Source: Thiothrix unzii
GTDB lineage: Bacteria > Pseudomonadota > Gammaproteobacteria > Thiotrichales > Thiotrichaceae
Direction: 5' to 3'
Length of the DNA stretch: 64,000 bases
Assembly: GCF_017901175.1 (NCBI RefSeq)
Contig: NZ_CP072793.1
Coordinates: forward strand, 2,914,001 to 2,978,000
In this document: piece by piece, positions 1 through 9,923 of the stretch
Position numbering within the stretch: position 1 is the first letter of the stretch
Layout of the letters: each line of letters starts with the position of its first letter
Program-made: the position numbers and the translations under genes
Notes under the pieces: generated by a model
What the model was told of the DNA's origin: nothing
What the model saw: only the letters and a program-made list of their open reading frames with translations
Database searches by the model: none

Positions 1-692
1 CCGCTTTGGTCGCATACTTCGCGCAAGGTTTCCAAGAAACCTGCTACCGGCGGAATACAATTCATATTGCCTGAGACTGGCTCGACGATAATGCAGGCAA
101 TTTCATGCCCACGCGCCGCAAACACTTCACGCACTTGCTCGCTGTTATTGTAATCCAGCGTCAGGGTGAATTGCGCCAATTCCGCTGGCACACCGGGGGA
201 ACTCGGTTGCCCAAAAGTCAACGCGCCCGAACCCGCTTTCACCAGCAAGGAATCGCCATGCCCGTGATAGCCGCCTTCAAATTTAACCAAGTAATTACGC
301 CCGGTGAAACCGCGTGCCAAACGGATCGCTGACATGGTAGCTTCCGTGCCGGAGCTGGTCATGCGCACCATTTCGATGGAAGGCACGATTTCGCAGATTT
401 TTTCCGCCATCGTGATTTCCAGTTCAGTCGGCGCACCGTAACTTAAACCGTCAACGGCTGCCGCCTGCACTGCTGCCACCACTTCCGGGTGTGCGTGTCC
501 CGCCACCATTGGCCCCCACGAACCCACGTAATCAATCAAACGATTACCGTCGGCATCCCACATATACGCACCTTGGGCACGCGCAATGAAGCGCGGCGTT
601 CCGCCGACACTGCGAAAAGCACGTACTGGCGAATTAACACCGCCGGGAATGGAACGTTTGGCTTGCTCGAACAGGGCTTCAGAACGGGTCAC
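1..692 (-). CDS. hemL: Glutamate-1-semialdehyde 2,1-aminomutase, 5' part only
   Basis: PLP-dependent enzyme that converts glutamate-1-semialdehyde to 5-aminolevulinate, the first committed tetrapyrrole precursor in the C5 pathway. The first 230 codons are in the window and the gene runs off the left edge, before the expected catalytic lysine. The N-terminus reads [20 protein letters not shown], a family hallmark, and [16 protein letters not shown] and GGYHGHGD follow. The start is GTG at 692 with AAGGA about 8 nt upstream. It lies downstream of thiD and thiE on the same strand, the thiD-thiE-hemL order seen in Pseudomonas. Confidence 0.96.
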   Translation of the reverse strand, partial: MTRSEALFEQAKRSIPGGVNSPVRAFRSVGGTPRFIARAQGAYMWDADGNRLIDYVGSWGPMVAGHAHPEVVAAVQAAAVDGLSYGAPTELEITMAEKICEIVPSIEMVRMTSSGTEATMSAIRLARGFTGRNYLVKFEGGYHGHGDSLLVKAGSGALTFGQPSSPGVPAELAQFTLTLDYNNSEQVREVFAARGHEIACIIVEPVSGNMNCIPPVAGFLETLREVCDQS

Positions 693-775
693 GGCAGGAT
701 TCCTTGGCAACAATATTAAAGAATGCTTATTTTCAATGAGCGTGGGGGTATTGTCCAGTAAACCCGTAAGAAATA

Positions 776-1390
776 TCAGCGTAAAAACAGATTGCGGTAT
801 AAACCCGCCTGTTGAGTGATCGCATTACTCGCAAACACGTCCGAAATCACCGCCAGCATATCCGCCCCCTCTGCCACCAGAGCGGGTGCGGTTGCCAACG
901 TAATGCCACCAATCGCACAAATCGGCACACGCAATTGCGCCCGCGCCTCGTGCAATAACGGCAAGGTAGCACGCGGCGCATTCGGCTTAGTCGGCGATGG
1001 GAAAAAACTACCAAACGCGACGTAATCCGCTCCGTGTTGCGCCGCCGTTAACGCCAGTTCCAACTGGTTGTAACACGACACTCCGATAATCGCCGTATTG
1101 CCCAAGGCTGCGCGTGCCACTGTTAGCGCGGAATCTTCGCGGCCTACGTGTACGCCGTCGGCTTGCACGGTTTTTGCCAACGCCACATCGTCATTAATGA
1201 TAAACAAAGCGTTATACTCGTGACACAAAGCACGTAAAGCACGCGCCTCTTGCTCGCGGCGTGCGCTGTCGGTGGTTTTGTCGCGGTATTGGACGATGGC
1301 AGCACCACCAAGTAAGGCTTGTTCCACTTTGCGCAACAGGACATCACCTGTTGAACCGTCGGTGATGACGTAAAGACCTCGTAGACTCAT
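776..1390 (-). CDS. thiE: Thiamine-phosphate synthase
   Basis: Joins HMP-pyrophosphate and thiazole phosphate to make thiamine phosphate. About 204 residues, normal for the family. Visible motifs are the N-terminal GLYVITD, VQYRDK (diphosphate/metal site), [27 protein letters not shown] and AIGGI, in the order of the TIM-barrel fold. I chose the ATG at 1390 ([11 protein letters not shown]), which has AGGGA upstream. An in-frame ATG at 1408 would add MQGKRN but would put the ribosome site inside the gene. It follows thiD by 92 bp and precedes hemL by 83 bp. Confidence 0.95.
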   Translation of the reverse strand: MSLRGLYVITDGSTGDVLLRKVEQALLGGAAIVQYRDKTTDSARREQEARALRALCHEYNALFIINDDVALAKTVQADGVHVGREDSALTVARAALGNTAIIGVSCYNQLELALTAAQHGADYVAFGSFFPSPTKPNAPRATLPLLHEARAQLRVPICAIGGITLATAPALVAEGADMLAVISDVFASNAITQQAGLYRNLFLR

Positions 1391-1482
1391 GTTTCGCTTT
1401 CCCTGCAAACCCCTAAAAACGACATGACCATTGTTAAAGTCAGCTTTAAAACGGTCATGTGCGGCATTATCCAGCCACTATA

Positions 1483-2262
1483 CTATTTCATCCAATAAAA
1501 CCGATTCGGCAACCACTGCCCGCGCCCGATTTTACGCCCCGCCTGCAAACTTCCCCACGTATACGCTTGCGCCGTAGCCACTGCTTTCACCATATCCATG
1601 CCTTTGGCGAGGTTAACCGCACAAGCGGAAGCGAGAGTGCAACCCGAACCGTGGTAGGTTTCCGGCAAGCGTTCCCACGTCCAAGTGCGTAAGCGTTTGC
1701 CTTCGCCATACAGGGCATTTTCCACCTGTGCGGTATCAGCATGAGTGCCGGTCAGCAACACATGGCTGCAACCTTGATCCAGCAAGGAAAGTGCGTATGC
1801 GTCAAGCGTATCGCCGTGAATTGCCAGTTGCGCCGCTTCGGGGACATTGGGGGTAAGCAAGGTGGTGAGCGGCAATAAATATTCGCGAATAGCTTCCAAC
1901 AGCAAATCGCTGGAAAAGCTTTTACCCCCACCCGCAGCGAGGATGGGGTCGAGAATCACCGGCACATCCGGGGCTTGCAGCAGGATGCGATGCACCGCCT
2001 GCACCGCTGCAATACTGCCCAGCAAACCGATTTTAATCGCCGCAATCGGCATATCGGCTAACAAGGCTTCGGCCTGTTGCTCAATCAAATAATCAGCCAC
2101 TGGCTCAATACGCTGCACGTTGCAGGTGTCCTGCACCGTCAGGCAAGTAATCACCGAAACCGCGTGCCCACCTTGACTGGCAATCGCTTCCATATCAGCC
2201 TGAATGCCTGCACCGCCGCTAGGGTCATGCCCTGCTAACACCATTACCACCGGAATACTCAT
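1483..2262 (-). CDS. thiD: Hydroxymethylpyrimidine/phosphomethylpyrimidine kinase
   Basis: Phosphorylates HMP and then HMP-phosphate, giving the pyrimidine half of thiamine. 259 residues with the ribokinase-fold signatures GHDPSGGAGIQAD at the N-terminus and HGSGCTLASA near the C-terminus, where the catalytic Asp is replaced by the family's usual Cys. The start is ATG at 2262 (MSIPVVMVLAGHD), preceded by GGAGG at 7 nt. The longer frame to 2286 would overlap the upstream acetyltransferase stop. It sits 14 bp after that gene and is probably cotranscribed with it and with thiE. Confidence 0.96.
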   Translation of the reverse strand: MSIPVVMVLAGHDPSGGAGIQADMEAIASQGGHAVSVITCLTVQDTCNVQRIEPVADYLIEQQAEALLADMPIAAIKIGLLGSIAAVQAVHRILLQAPDVPVILDPILAAGGGKSFSSDLLLEAIREYLLPLTTLLTPNVPEAAQLAIHGDTLDAYALSLLDQGCSHVLLTGTHADTAQVENALYGEGKRLRTWTWERLPETYHGSGCTLASACAVNLAKGMDMVKAVATAQAYTWGSLQAGRKIGRGQWLPNRFYWMK

Positions 2263-2276
2263 GTTTGCGCCTCCAT

Positions 2277-4988
2277 TCAGCCGCACATCTCCCCCACGCG
2301 TTTACGCACGATTACAATGCCGTCCTCAATGTCGCTTTTTTGACGCTCAAAACCCAACCGCTGCATCAGTTTCAACATACCATGATTGTGCGCTAAGACT
2401 TCGCCATCAATGTAACGCAGACCGCGAGCACGGGCAGTGTCGATGAGAATATTCATCATCACCCCGCCCAGACCGCGATTTTGGAATTCATCTGCAATCA
2501 CCAACGCGAATTCACAACTGTTTCTATCAGGGTTAATCGCATAGCGCGTCACCCCCATTTCCACTTCCTTGCCATCTTGCCGGGTTAACGCGAGGAATGC
2601 CATTTCCCTGTCATAATCAATTTGCGTCAGGCGCACCAACATATCCGGGGTAAGCTCGCGCAGGGCTTGCATAAAGCGCATGTAACGCGATTCTTTCGAC
2701 AAATTGCGCACGAATTCCTGTTCCATCTCCGCATCTTCAGGACGAATCGGGCGGATAATAATGTCTGTACCATCAGGCAATTGCAGGTGTTTCACCAAAT
2801 CATTCGGGTACGGGTGAATCGCCATGTGATCGTAACGCCGTGCCGTCACTGGCGGGTAATTGATGGTAAAGCGTGCATCCACTGCCACCACGCCATCCGC
2901 ATCCGCCACTAACGGGTTGATGTCCATTTCGACAATTTCCGGCAATTCGCACACCATCTCGGAAACCCGTTGCAGCACTTTCCACAAAGCCTCGAAGTTG
3001 ATCTTCGGCATATTGCGGAACTCGCCCAATAACCGCGCTACTCGCGTGCGACACACGGTCTTTTTGATCATGTAATCGTTTAACGGCGGCAACGCAACCG
3101 CATGGTCACGGTGAATTTCCACCGCAGTGCCACCCATACCAAAGCTAATAATCGGGCCAAATACCGGATCACGTACCACCCCAATCATCAATTCGCGGGC
3201 GGAATTGCTTTGGTGCATCCGCTCCACGGTAATCCCTTCGATGCGAGCATCCGGCATACCACGCTTGGTGGCTTCGATTAATTCTTGGTAAATGCTGCGT
3301 ACTGCGTGCGCACTGGCAATGTTTAAGCGTACTCCGTTCACATCGGATTTGTGCAATACATCCGGCGAGCTGATTTTCATCACTACCGGGAAACCCAGCG
3401 ATTCCGCCGCGACCAAGGCTTCTGCCGGACTGCGGGTTAAAATCGTCGGCACGGCTGGAATCCGAAACGCTGATAAAATTGCCCGTGATTCGGTGGTGGA
3501 TAAGGCACGTCGCCCTTCCGCCAGCACACTTTCCAAAATCAGGCGCGCGCCCTGCACATCGGGTTCACGGGTTTGCTCCTGCACCGACGGCGGCACTTGC
3601 ATCAGCATTTTTTGGTTATCGCGGTAATGCGTCAGGTACGAAAAAGCTTCAACCGCCGCTTCCGGGGTACGGAAATGCGGCACATTGGCAGCAGCTAACA
3701 TCTCACGTCCCGCTGCCACTTGCTCATCACCCATCCAACACGCTAACACTGGTTTGCAGATTTTGCTGGACTTGGGGTCTTTACATAAATTCGCCACCAC
3801 CTTTGCCACACCTGCGGGGTCGGTCATGGCTTGTGGGGTCAACATTACCAGCACACCGTCGACGTTTTCGTCTTTCATGCAACATTGCAGCGCGGCGGCG
3901 TAACGTTCCGGGGTGGCATCGCCCAAAATATCCACCGGATTACCGTGCGACCAAGTGGGTGGCAATACCTTATTCAATTCCACCAGCGTCGGCGCACTTA
4001 AGGTTGCCATGCGCAAGCCGGTTTCCACTGCACGATCCGTTGCCATTACGCCGGGGCCGCCGCCATTGGTTAAAATCAGCAAACGGTTTTGCTGAGTACG
4101 CAACCCTGACGATAAAATTTGCGCCGCTGAAAACAACTGGCTAATGGTATCAACCTGCACCGCACCAGCACGCTCTAACGCGGCGGTGAAAGCTTCACTA
4201 CCGCCCACAATTGCACCCGTGTGAGTGCTTGCTGCGCGGGAACCTTCCTCGTAACGCCCTGCTTTCAACACCACCACCGGCTTCATCCGCGAGGCAGTAC
4301 GTAAACCGCTCATGAAACCGCGTGCGTCGTGTACACCTTCGATATACAGCAAAATGCTATCGGTTTTCGGGTCAAGCGCGAGGAAATCCAGCACATCACC
4401 AAAATCAACATCCGCCGCATCGCCCAAAGTCATTACCGTGGAAAAACCGATTTGCCGTGGGGAAGCCCAATCCAAAATCGCAGTACACATACCACCGGAT
4501 TGCGACACCAGTGCTAAATTACCGGGCAACGCCTGATTGCGGCTAAAAGTGGCATTTAACCCTACCGACGGACGCATAATGCCCAAACAGTTGGGGCCAA
4601 TAATGTGCATTCCGTACTGTTGCGCAATATCTACCGAGTCTTTTTGCAACCGCGCCCCGCGTGCGCCCGTTTCTGCAAACCCAGAAGAAAGCACCACCAC
4701 GCCTTTTACCCCGTGTTCGCCGCATTGCTGAAGAATGCTGGGCACGCTCGCAGCCGGGGTGGTAATAACCGCCAGATCGACAGGTTTATTCAACGCGACT
4801 AAATTGGGAAAAGCGACATGCTCTTGAACTTTCGCGTATTTGGGATTGATGGGGTAAACTGTACCCTTGAATTTAGCATTCAGCAGATTTTTGAACACAA
4901 GGGTTCCCACCCCGTCGGGGCTGTCACTTGCGCCAAAGACCGCGATGGATTGTGGCGTAAAAAGTTGATTTAAGTAATGGTGACCCAT
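2277..4988 (-). CDS. Pat/PatZ-type protein lysine acetyltransferase (ADP-forming acyl-CoA synthetase domains plus GNAT)
   Basis: 903-residue fusion. The N-terminal CoA-binding Rossmann domain begins FTPQSIAVFGASDSP. It is followed by succinyl-CoA-ligase-like domains (ALVSQSGGMCTAILDWA, STHTGAIVGGSEAF), an ATP-grasp domain (VVMKISSPDVLHKSDV, about residues 490-700) and a C-terminal GNAT domain (RPIRPEDAEMEQ to RLGFERQ, about 745-895). Length and order match Salmonella Pat and E. coli PatZ, which acetylate acetyl-CoA synthetase and other lysines in response to carbon state. Substrates here are unknown. A deacetylase-family gene is transcribed divergently next door, an attractive writer/eraser pairing, but that is inference. 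Confidence 0.9.
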   Translation of the reverse strand: MGHHYLNQLFTPQSIAVFGASDSPDGVGTLVFKNLLNAKFKGTVYPINPKYAKVQEHVAFPNLVALNKPVDLAVITTPAASVPSILQQCGEHGVKGVVVLSSGFAETGARGARLQKDSVDIAQQYGMHIIGPNCLGIMRPSVGLNATFSRNQALPGNLALVSQSGGMCTAILDWASPRQIGFSTVMTLGDAADVDFGDVLDFLALDPKTDSILLYIEGVHDARGFMSGLRTASRMKPVVVLKAGRYEEGSRAASTHTGAIVGGSEAFTAALERAGAVQVDTISQLFSAAQILSSGLRTQQNRLLILTNGGGPGVMATDRAVETGLRMATLSAPTLVELNKVLPPTWSHGNPVDILGDATPERYAAALQCCMKDENVDGVLVMLTPQAMTDPAGVAKVVANLCKDPKSSKICKPVLACWMGDEQVAAGREMLAAANVPHFRTPEAAVEAFSYLTHYRDNQKMLMQVPPSVQEQTREPDVQGARLILESVLAEGRRALSTTESRAILSAFRIPAVPTILTRSPAEALVAAESLGFPVVMKISSPDVLHKSDVNGVRLNIASAHAVRSIYQELIEATKRGMPDARIEGITVERMHQSNSARELMIGVVRDPVFGPIISFGMGGTAVEIHRDHAVALPPLNDYMIKKTVCRTRVARLLGEFRNMPKINFEALWKVLQRVSEMVCELPEIVEMDINPLVADADGVVAVDARFTINYPPVTARRYDHMAIHPYPNDLVKHLQLPDGTDIIIRPIRPEDAEMEQEFVRNLSKESRYMRFMQALRELTPDMLVRLTQIDYDREMAFLALTRQDGKEVEMGVTRYAINPDRNSCEFALVIADEFQNRGLGGVMMNILIDTARARGLRYIDGEVLAHNHGMLKLMQRLGFERQKSDIEDGIVIVRKRVGEMCG

Positions 4989-5096
4989 GGTCCAAACCTC
5001 TAGACTGGACGAAGATTAAGCGCAGCGGTGACGAAAGCCTAAAAACGCCAGATGCTGCATTGCAACATATTCTACGCGGGTTTCTGTAAAAAAGAC

Positions 5097-6026
5097 ATGA
5101 CAGTTGCTGTAATAACCCATTCCCATTGCAATTTACACGACAATGGGACACCCCATCACCCCGAATGTGGCGAACGTTTGGACGCTATCAACAATCGCAT
5201 GATCATGTCGGGCGTTGACTGGATTTCGCGGCATTACGATTCGCATTGCGCCGAACGCGAACACTTATTGCGGGCGCACGATGCCGATTACGTGGAACGG
5301 GTCTTTGCCACCGCCCCTCAAACGGGCTTTTCGATGCTGGATGGCGACACCGGGATGAATGTGCATTCCTTGGATGCGGCATTACACGCAGCAGGCGCAA
5401 CCGTCATGGCTGTGGATTTGGTCATGGCTGGCACACACAAACACGCTTTTTGCGCAGTGCGCCCACCCGGTCATCATGCCGGACGTAACTGCGCGGCGGG
5501 CTTTTGCATTTTCAATAACGTAGCAGTCGGGGCGGCACACGCGCTGGAAGTTTACGCTTTGGAACGCATTGCGATTATTGATTTCGACGTACACCACGGT
5601 GACGGCACGGAAGAAATTTTCCGCGACGAACAGCGCGTTATGTTTTGCTCATCGTTCCAGCATCCGTTTTACCCGTTTACTGGCGCGGATACCAATTATC
5701 CGAATTTGCGTAACTTACCATTGCCTGCGGGTACGGGTGGAGCCGCATGGCGTGAAGCGGTTAGTGCTACTTGGTTGCCCGCGTTACGGGAATTCCAGCC
5801 TCAACTGGTAATGATTTCAGCGGGATTTGATTCGCACCTTGAAGACGACATGGGCGGGTTCAATCTGGTGGAACGCGATTACCAGTGGATTACCCGCGAA
5901 TTGTGTCAAATCGCCAAAGAATTCAGCGATGGGCGCGTGGTATCGTGCTTGGAAGGTGGTTACGAATTATCCCCGCTGGGGCGCAGCGTCACTACCCATA
6001 TCAAGGAATTAGCGGAATTCCATTGA
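5097..6026 (+). CDS. Histone-deacetylase-family (class II-like) hydrolase
   Basis: About 309 residues with the arginase/deacetylase-fold motifs: RPPGHHA, IIDFDVHHGDGT (Asp and His zinc ligands), SAGFDSH (second Asp ligand) and CLEGGYEL at the C-terminus. All catalytic residues appear present, so it should be an active zinc amidohydrolase acting on acetyl-lysine, acetylpolyamine or a similar acyl-amide. The start at 5097 (MTVAVITHSHCNLHDNG) matches the family N-terminus. The 45-nt upstream extension has atypical residues. It is divergent from the Pat-like acetyltransferase with about 108 bp between starts. Confidence 0.9.
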   Translation: MTVAVITHSHCNLHDNGTPHHPECGERLDAINNRMIMSGVDWISRHYDSHCAEREHLLRAHDADYVERVFATAPQTGFSMLDGDTGMNVHSLDAALHAAGATVMAVDLVMAGTHKHAFCAVRPPGHHAGRNCAAGFCIFNNVAVGAAHALEVYALERIAIIDFDVHHGDGTEEIFRDEQRVMFCSSFQHPFYPFTGADTNYPNLRNLPLPAGTGGAAWREAVSATWLPALREFQPQLVMISAGFDSHLEDDMGGFNLVERDYQWITRELCQIAKEFSDGRVVSCLEGGYELSPLGRSVTTHIKELAEFH

Positions 6027-6031
6027 GCCGG

Positions 6032-6427
6032 TTACTTGGTGTTATAAACCACCAAGGCCACAATGCCGGTGAGCAACGCCCACCAAAACAACTTTTTCAA
6101 GCCGTCGACTAGGGATTCCATAAAACCGGGCGGCTTTTTAGGGGGCGGTGCTTTCTCGGTGAGTTTGGCGTAAAGCTGTTCGCGCACCGCTTTTTCAGTG
6201 TCTTCCAACACCCCACCTCTGGAACCAGCAATGCTGTTTAATACCCGTTCGGTAACGCCTTTGGTGATACCGAGCTTTTCACCTTCGGCTTTGCCTTTTT
6301 TCTTGCCCTCTTCCTCACCTTCCAGATAGCCGTAGGCGTGACCGCGCTGCCAGCCAAAATAGTAGGCCAGCCACGCAAGCGCAAAGATAAAAATGATAGT
6401 CCAGAAGGTGCTGCCAAAGTCATTCAT
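6032..6427 (-). CDS. Small two-helix membrane protein of unknown function
   Basis: 131 residues. A hydrophobic segment at about 8-24 (FWTIIFIFALAWLAYYFGW) is followed by a charged stretch with Gly every few residues and many Glu/Lys (about 35-60), a Pro-rich PPPKKPPG linker, and a second hydrophobic segment at about 109-127. Function not recognised. The Gly/Glu/Lys repeat suggests an extended or coiled region between two anchors. It ends 5 bp from the convergent deacetylase-like gene. The start ATG at 6427 has only a weak ribosome site. Confidence 0.7.
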   Translation of the reverse strand: MNDFGSTFWTIIFIFALAWLAYYFGWQRGHAYGYLEGEEEGKKKGKAEGEKLGITKGVTERVLNSIAGSRGGVLEDTEKAVREQLYAKLTEKAPPPKKPPGFMESLVDGLKKLFWWALLTGIVALVVYNTK

Positions 6428-6558
6428 GGGGGTAAAGACTCTATCGGGTTATTATTTAGGAACACTTCGAGCGGATTTTAGCAAAAGCTGTGGCTTACTT
6501 AACACTTTTAGCGACTCAGGGCAGAAAATATTCAACACCCTGAGTCTACTTTTCAAGA

Positions 6559-7239
6559 TTACTTGGTGACAGGCAATGGCTTGATAACGGTATTACCAGA
6601 TATTGGTTTCAACGCCGTACTCGTTAGGGCTATTTCCTCATCTGCCATTCTTGTATCCAAATCAATGTAAATAGAGCGCGGGTAGCCCCATCTTGCGTCA
6701 TATTTTACATTGACTGATGCCGCTTTATTATCAATTGCTTGCTTAATTTCATTGAACAATTGATCCACAGTCATAGCACGATCACTGACATCCACCATCT
6801 TAGGCGTGGTTTCACTGCCATCGTCCTTTATTTCCACCATCAGACTTTCTGCCACAGCGGAAACAATTTTTCCATTGTTGACAGTAATCGTCATGGGCGT
6901 TGTGTACTCCGGTAAGCAGAAACAACTGCGTTGCAGTGTAAAAGTATAGTTTTGCAGTTTTCTTGCCTGCCACTTCTTGAGATTTGCCTCATAACGTCGC
7001 TTGATTTGAGGCATTTTAGGGTCTGGCTTGTTACCTATCGGTGGCGCAGGGGAATTAATCGGTTCTGGAGCAACGGCAACTGGTGGGTTTTCACTAACGC
7101 AGTAAATCCCCTCCGCACTGTTTGGATCACCTTTACAGACCATGCCCTCCGGTGCTTTAAAGACTATCGGTGCATCGGTGCTAACTGCAAATGCCATATT
7201 GCTTGAGAGCAGAATGCTCAAAAAAACAAGTTTTTTCAT
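6559..7239 (-). CDS. Secreted DUF6174-like protein
   Basis: 226 residues with a clear signal peptide (MKKLVFLSILLSSNMAFA). A Pro-rich stretch (about 50-75) leads into KWQARKLQNYTFTLQRSCFC followed by VNNGKIVSAV. This 'x-Y-x-F-x-L-x-R-x-C-x-C' core and the following beta hairpin resemble the DUF6174 family, whose function is not established. The C-terminal half has DQLFNEIKQAID and DARWGYPRSIYID, also typical of that family. The upstream spacer to 7477 shows no recognised element. Confidence 0.75.
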   Translation of the reverse strand: MKKLVFLSILLSSNMAFAVSTDAPIVFKAPEGMVCKGDPNSAEGIYCVSENPPVAVAPEPINSPAPPIGNKPDPKMPQIKRRYEANLKKWQARKLQNYTFTLQRSCFCLPEYTTPMTITVNNGKIVSAVAESLMVEIKDDGSETTPKMVDVSDRAMTVDQLFNEIKQAIDNKAASVNVKYDARWGYPRSIYIDLDTRMADEEIALTSTALKPISGNTVIKPLPVTK

Positions 7240-7477
7240 AATTAATGCCTTAGGGGTTTGTTTTCATTTCATTAAATAAAGACACTCGAACGCCCCAATG
7301 GGGTTGGGGAGTCTTCCATCCTAAATAGGCGAATCTTGGCACACCAACACTATCTGACAACCGGTAGATGCCCAAACGCATGACAACCGCGTAGCTCAAT
7401 GCCCAATCTACGTTTGGGCTGGAACTTTTGGTCAATGATGACACTCCAAAACTGGATAAGAATGACCGGGCATAATC

Positions 7478-8278
7478 ATGAAATACCTTTACTGTTGGCT
7501 GACAGGCGTACTGTTGGCAAGTCCACTCACTCCTGCCGCTGCGGCTAATGATGTTAATATCTCGTTTAATCAACATCCTTTACAAACTTACACTGGTGCG
7601 TTGCTGCGCCATGACTGGGCAAATCTAATGTGGGATGGCACACGCCAACGCGCCCACATTGCTACCGATGGCAAGGATAATAACGCACGTTTTTTGCGCG
7701 TTACTTACCCTGCAAACACCGTGGGGCCGGAACACAATGGCGGGCAATTTCTGGTGAATTTGCCGCCTGCCAATGAATATTACCTGCGTTATCGGGTGCG
7801 CTTTCAACCTGGCTTCGATTTTGCCAAAGGCGGAAAACTACCGGGCTTGACCAGCGGTGGGGGTAAATATTCCAACGCGCATAAACCGCTGGATGGTGAT
7901 GGCTGGACAGCGCGGCTAATGTGGGTCGAACAGGGGCGTTTAGTACCGTATTTGTATTATGTGGGAATGCCTGCCAACCGCAAATTCGGGGATTTTTGGC
8001 CAATTGATGCGCAAGTCACACCGGGGAAATGGCAAACCATTACCCAGCGGATTCGCCTCAATAGCTCCGGCAAACGCGACGGTATTTACAGCGTGTGGCT
8101 GGATGGCAAGCAAGTCACCCACCGCCAAGACATGGAATGGCGGCACGGCGATAAAGGCAAGATTGATTCGTTTTACTTCAGCACTTATTACGGCGGCAAT
8201 ACGCAGGACTGGGCTCCGCGTTGGAATAACTACATTGATTTTGACGACATCCGCTTATCCCACGCGCCGCTTGACTAG
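7478..8278 (+). CDS. Secreted polysaccharide lyase-like protein (PL14-type)
   Basis: 266 residues with a signal peptide ending near PLTPAAAA. The mature part contains YYLRYRVRFQPGFDFAKGGK, KLPGL and WTARLMW, then YSVWLDGKQV and NYIDFDDI. This jelly-roll pattern with a K-G-G-K-L-P-G-L core is characteristic of PL14/alginate-lyase-like proteins. It would be periplasmic or secreted and may act on uronate-rich polymers. Substrate and activity cannot be read from the sequence. It appears to be a single-gene unit. Confidence 0.72.
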   Translation: MKYLYCWLTGVLLASPLTPAAAANDVNISFNQHPLQTYTGALLRHDWANLMWDGTRQRAHIATDGKDNNARFLRVTYPANTVGPEHNGGQFLVNLPPANEYYLRYRVRFQPGFDFAKGGKLPGLTSGGGKYSNAHKPLDGDGWTARLMWVEQGRLVPYLYYVGMPANRKFGDFWPIDAQVTPGKWQTITQRIRLNSSGKRDGIYSVWLDGKQVTHRQDMEWRHGDKGKIDSFYFSTYYGGNTQDWAPRWNNYIDFDDIRLSHAPLD

Positions 8279-8348
8279 ATTTTGCGAGCGACGCGGATTT
8301 AGCTATAGTTACGCTCCTGAAGATAACGACGATGAAGGAGCATAAATC

Positions 8349-8585
8349 ATGGTAGACGGCGTTTTTGAAAGCAATATGAAGGGCGTTTCGGCAATCGCAG
8401 ACAACCCTTACGCTTATTTGCAGAAAATTGCAGGGGAAATCGACAGCTACGATACCCGCGACAAGATCGACAAAGTGTTGGATGAGCTGGATTTTATCCA
8501 CGAACTGCTCGATCCTTCGATGCTGGGCAGCGTCACGGAAATTACCGGGGTGCTGATGACACGCTATCGCGCCTTGGGTAAATAG
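8349..8585 (+). CDS. Conserved-looking small acidic protein, function unknown
   Basis: 78 residues (MVDGVFESNMKGVSAIADNP...), soluble, rich in Asp/Glu/Leu, predicted mostly helical (DKIDKVLDELDFIHELLD). A strong AAGGAG precedes the ATG by about 8 nt, which together with the open frame supports a real gene. No family recognised. It sits between the PL14-like gene and the helicase on the same strand. Confidence 0.7.
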   Translation: MVDGVFESNMKGVSAIADNPYAYLQKIAGEIDSYDTRDKIDKVLDELDFIHELLDPSMLGSVTEITGVLMTRYRALGK

Positions 8586-8673
8586 TTCGGGGCAACGGCG
8601 CGGCGGCAAACCCTACGCTGGCGATGAATAATCGGTTATGCTGCATCTTTATCGCAGCGGACGACGATCTTTC

Positions 8674-9921
8674 ATGGAAACCACCCCAGCCTTTGCCGAT
8701 TTTGACCTTGCTGAACCGCTGTTGCAGGCTGTGCAGAAACTAGGGTTTCAACAGCCCACAGCGGTACAACTCGCAGCGATTCCGCGTGCATTAGCGCGGC
8801 GCGATTTACTGGTCAGCGCGGAAACCGGCAGCGGCAAAACCGTCGCATTTTTATTGCCCACCCTCCAGCAGTTATTAGCAACCCCGACCGAGGCTTACGG
8901 CACGCGGGCGTTGGTACTCGTGCCTACCCGTGAATTGGCGAAACAAATTTACCAACAATGTCAGCAACTACTGGAATTCACCAGCCTGCAAGTCGGTTTA
9001 ATTACCGGTGGGGCAGATTTCCGAGTACAGCAAACCCTGTTGCGCAAAAATGCTGAAATCGTGATTGCCACACCGGGGCGCGTGCTGGAATTGATGGAAG
9101 CGCAAACCCCTGATTTTTCACGGCTGGAAGTGCTGATTCTGGACGAAGCCGACCGTATGTTAGACATGGGCTTCAGCCAAGCCCTGCAAACCATTGCCAC
9201 CGCGAGCAACCCGCAACGCCAGACGCTGCTGTTTTCCGCCACCTTGCAGCAATACGGCATTATCAAAATCGCCGAAAAAGTTTTACGCGACCCGGAAATG
9301 GTGCGCCTCAATAGCCTGTATGATCAGCACGAAAACCTCGAACAACAGGTCATCATTGCCGACAACACCGCGCACAAACAAAACCTTTTAGCATGGCTGC
9401 TGTTAAACGAAACCTTTAACAAAGCCCTCGTCTTCACTAATAGCCGCGCTCAAGCCGACAGTTTAAGCGGCGTATTGCAGGGCAAACGGGTGCGTTGCGG
9501 CGTATTGCACGGCGAAATGGATCAAAAAGAACGCAACCGCATTATGGCGTTATTCCGCCTCGGCACGATCAACACCTTGATTGCCACTGATCTGGCGGCA
9601 CGCGGGCTGGATATTGAAGGTGTGGAACTGGTCGTCAATTTCGATATGCCACGCACTGGGGTACATTACATCCACCGCATCGGGCGTACCGGGCGCGGTG
9701 ATACCAGCGGCATTACCGTGGCTTTGGTGCAAGCCAGCGAATGGAATTTAATGATCAATATCGAGCGATTTTTGAAACAAAATTTCAAACGGCGTACCAT
9801 TGAAGGCTTGGAAGGCACTTACACCGGCCCCAAAAAACTCAAAGCCTCTGGCAAAGCCGCAGGCAGCAAAAAGAAGAAACTCGCCAAGAAAGCAGCGGCG
9901 AAGAAAGGAAAGAAGCGTTAA
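8674..9921 (+). CDS. DEAD-box RNA helicase, SrmB-like
   Basis: About 415 residues carrying the full helicase set: Q motif (GFQQPTAVQ), Walker [36 protein letters not shown], the [19 protein letters not shown] region and HRIGRTGR. The basic tail ([18 protein letters not shown]) is typical of ribosome-assembly DEAD proteins. The N-terminus and motif spacing most resemble SrmB, which acts in early 50S assembly. I placed the start at 8674 ([12 protein letters not shown]) by that comparison. An in-frame ATG at 8638 cannot be excluded, and neither has a strong ribosome site. Confidence 0.88.
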   Translation: METTPAFADFDLAEPLLQAVQKLGFQQPTAVQLAAIPRALARRDLLVSAETGSGKTVAFLLPTLQQLLATPTEAYGTRALVLVPTRELAKQIYQQCQQLLEFTSLQVGLITGGADFRVQQTLLRKNAEIVIATPGRVLELMEAQTPDFSRLEVLILDEADRMLDMGFSQALQTIATASNPQRQTLLFSATLQQYGIIKIAEKVLRDPEMVRLNSLYDQHENLEQQVIIADNTAHKQNLLAWLLLNETFNKALVFTNSRAQADSLSGVLQGKRVRCGVLHGEMDQKERNRIMALFRLGTINTLIATDLAARGLDIEGVELVVNFDMPRTGVHYIHRIGRTGRGDTSGITVALVQASEWNLMINIERFLKQNFKRRTIEGLEGTYTGPKKLKASGKAAGSKKKKLAKKAAAKKGKKR

Positions 9922-9923
9922 TC

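Noticed and set aside
1391-1482. TPP riboswitch before thiE
   Set aside because: I looked for the conserved CUGAGA and later core of the THI element and found neither here nor before thiD or thiO.
7250-7576. 108-residue minus-strand frame in the spacer before the PL14-like gene
   Set aside because: It overlaps the start of a well-supported forward gene, has no ribosome site and no recognisable motif.
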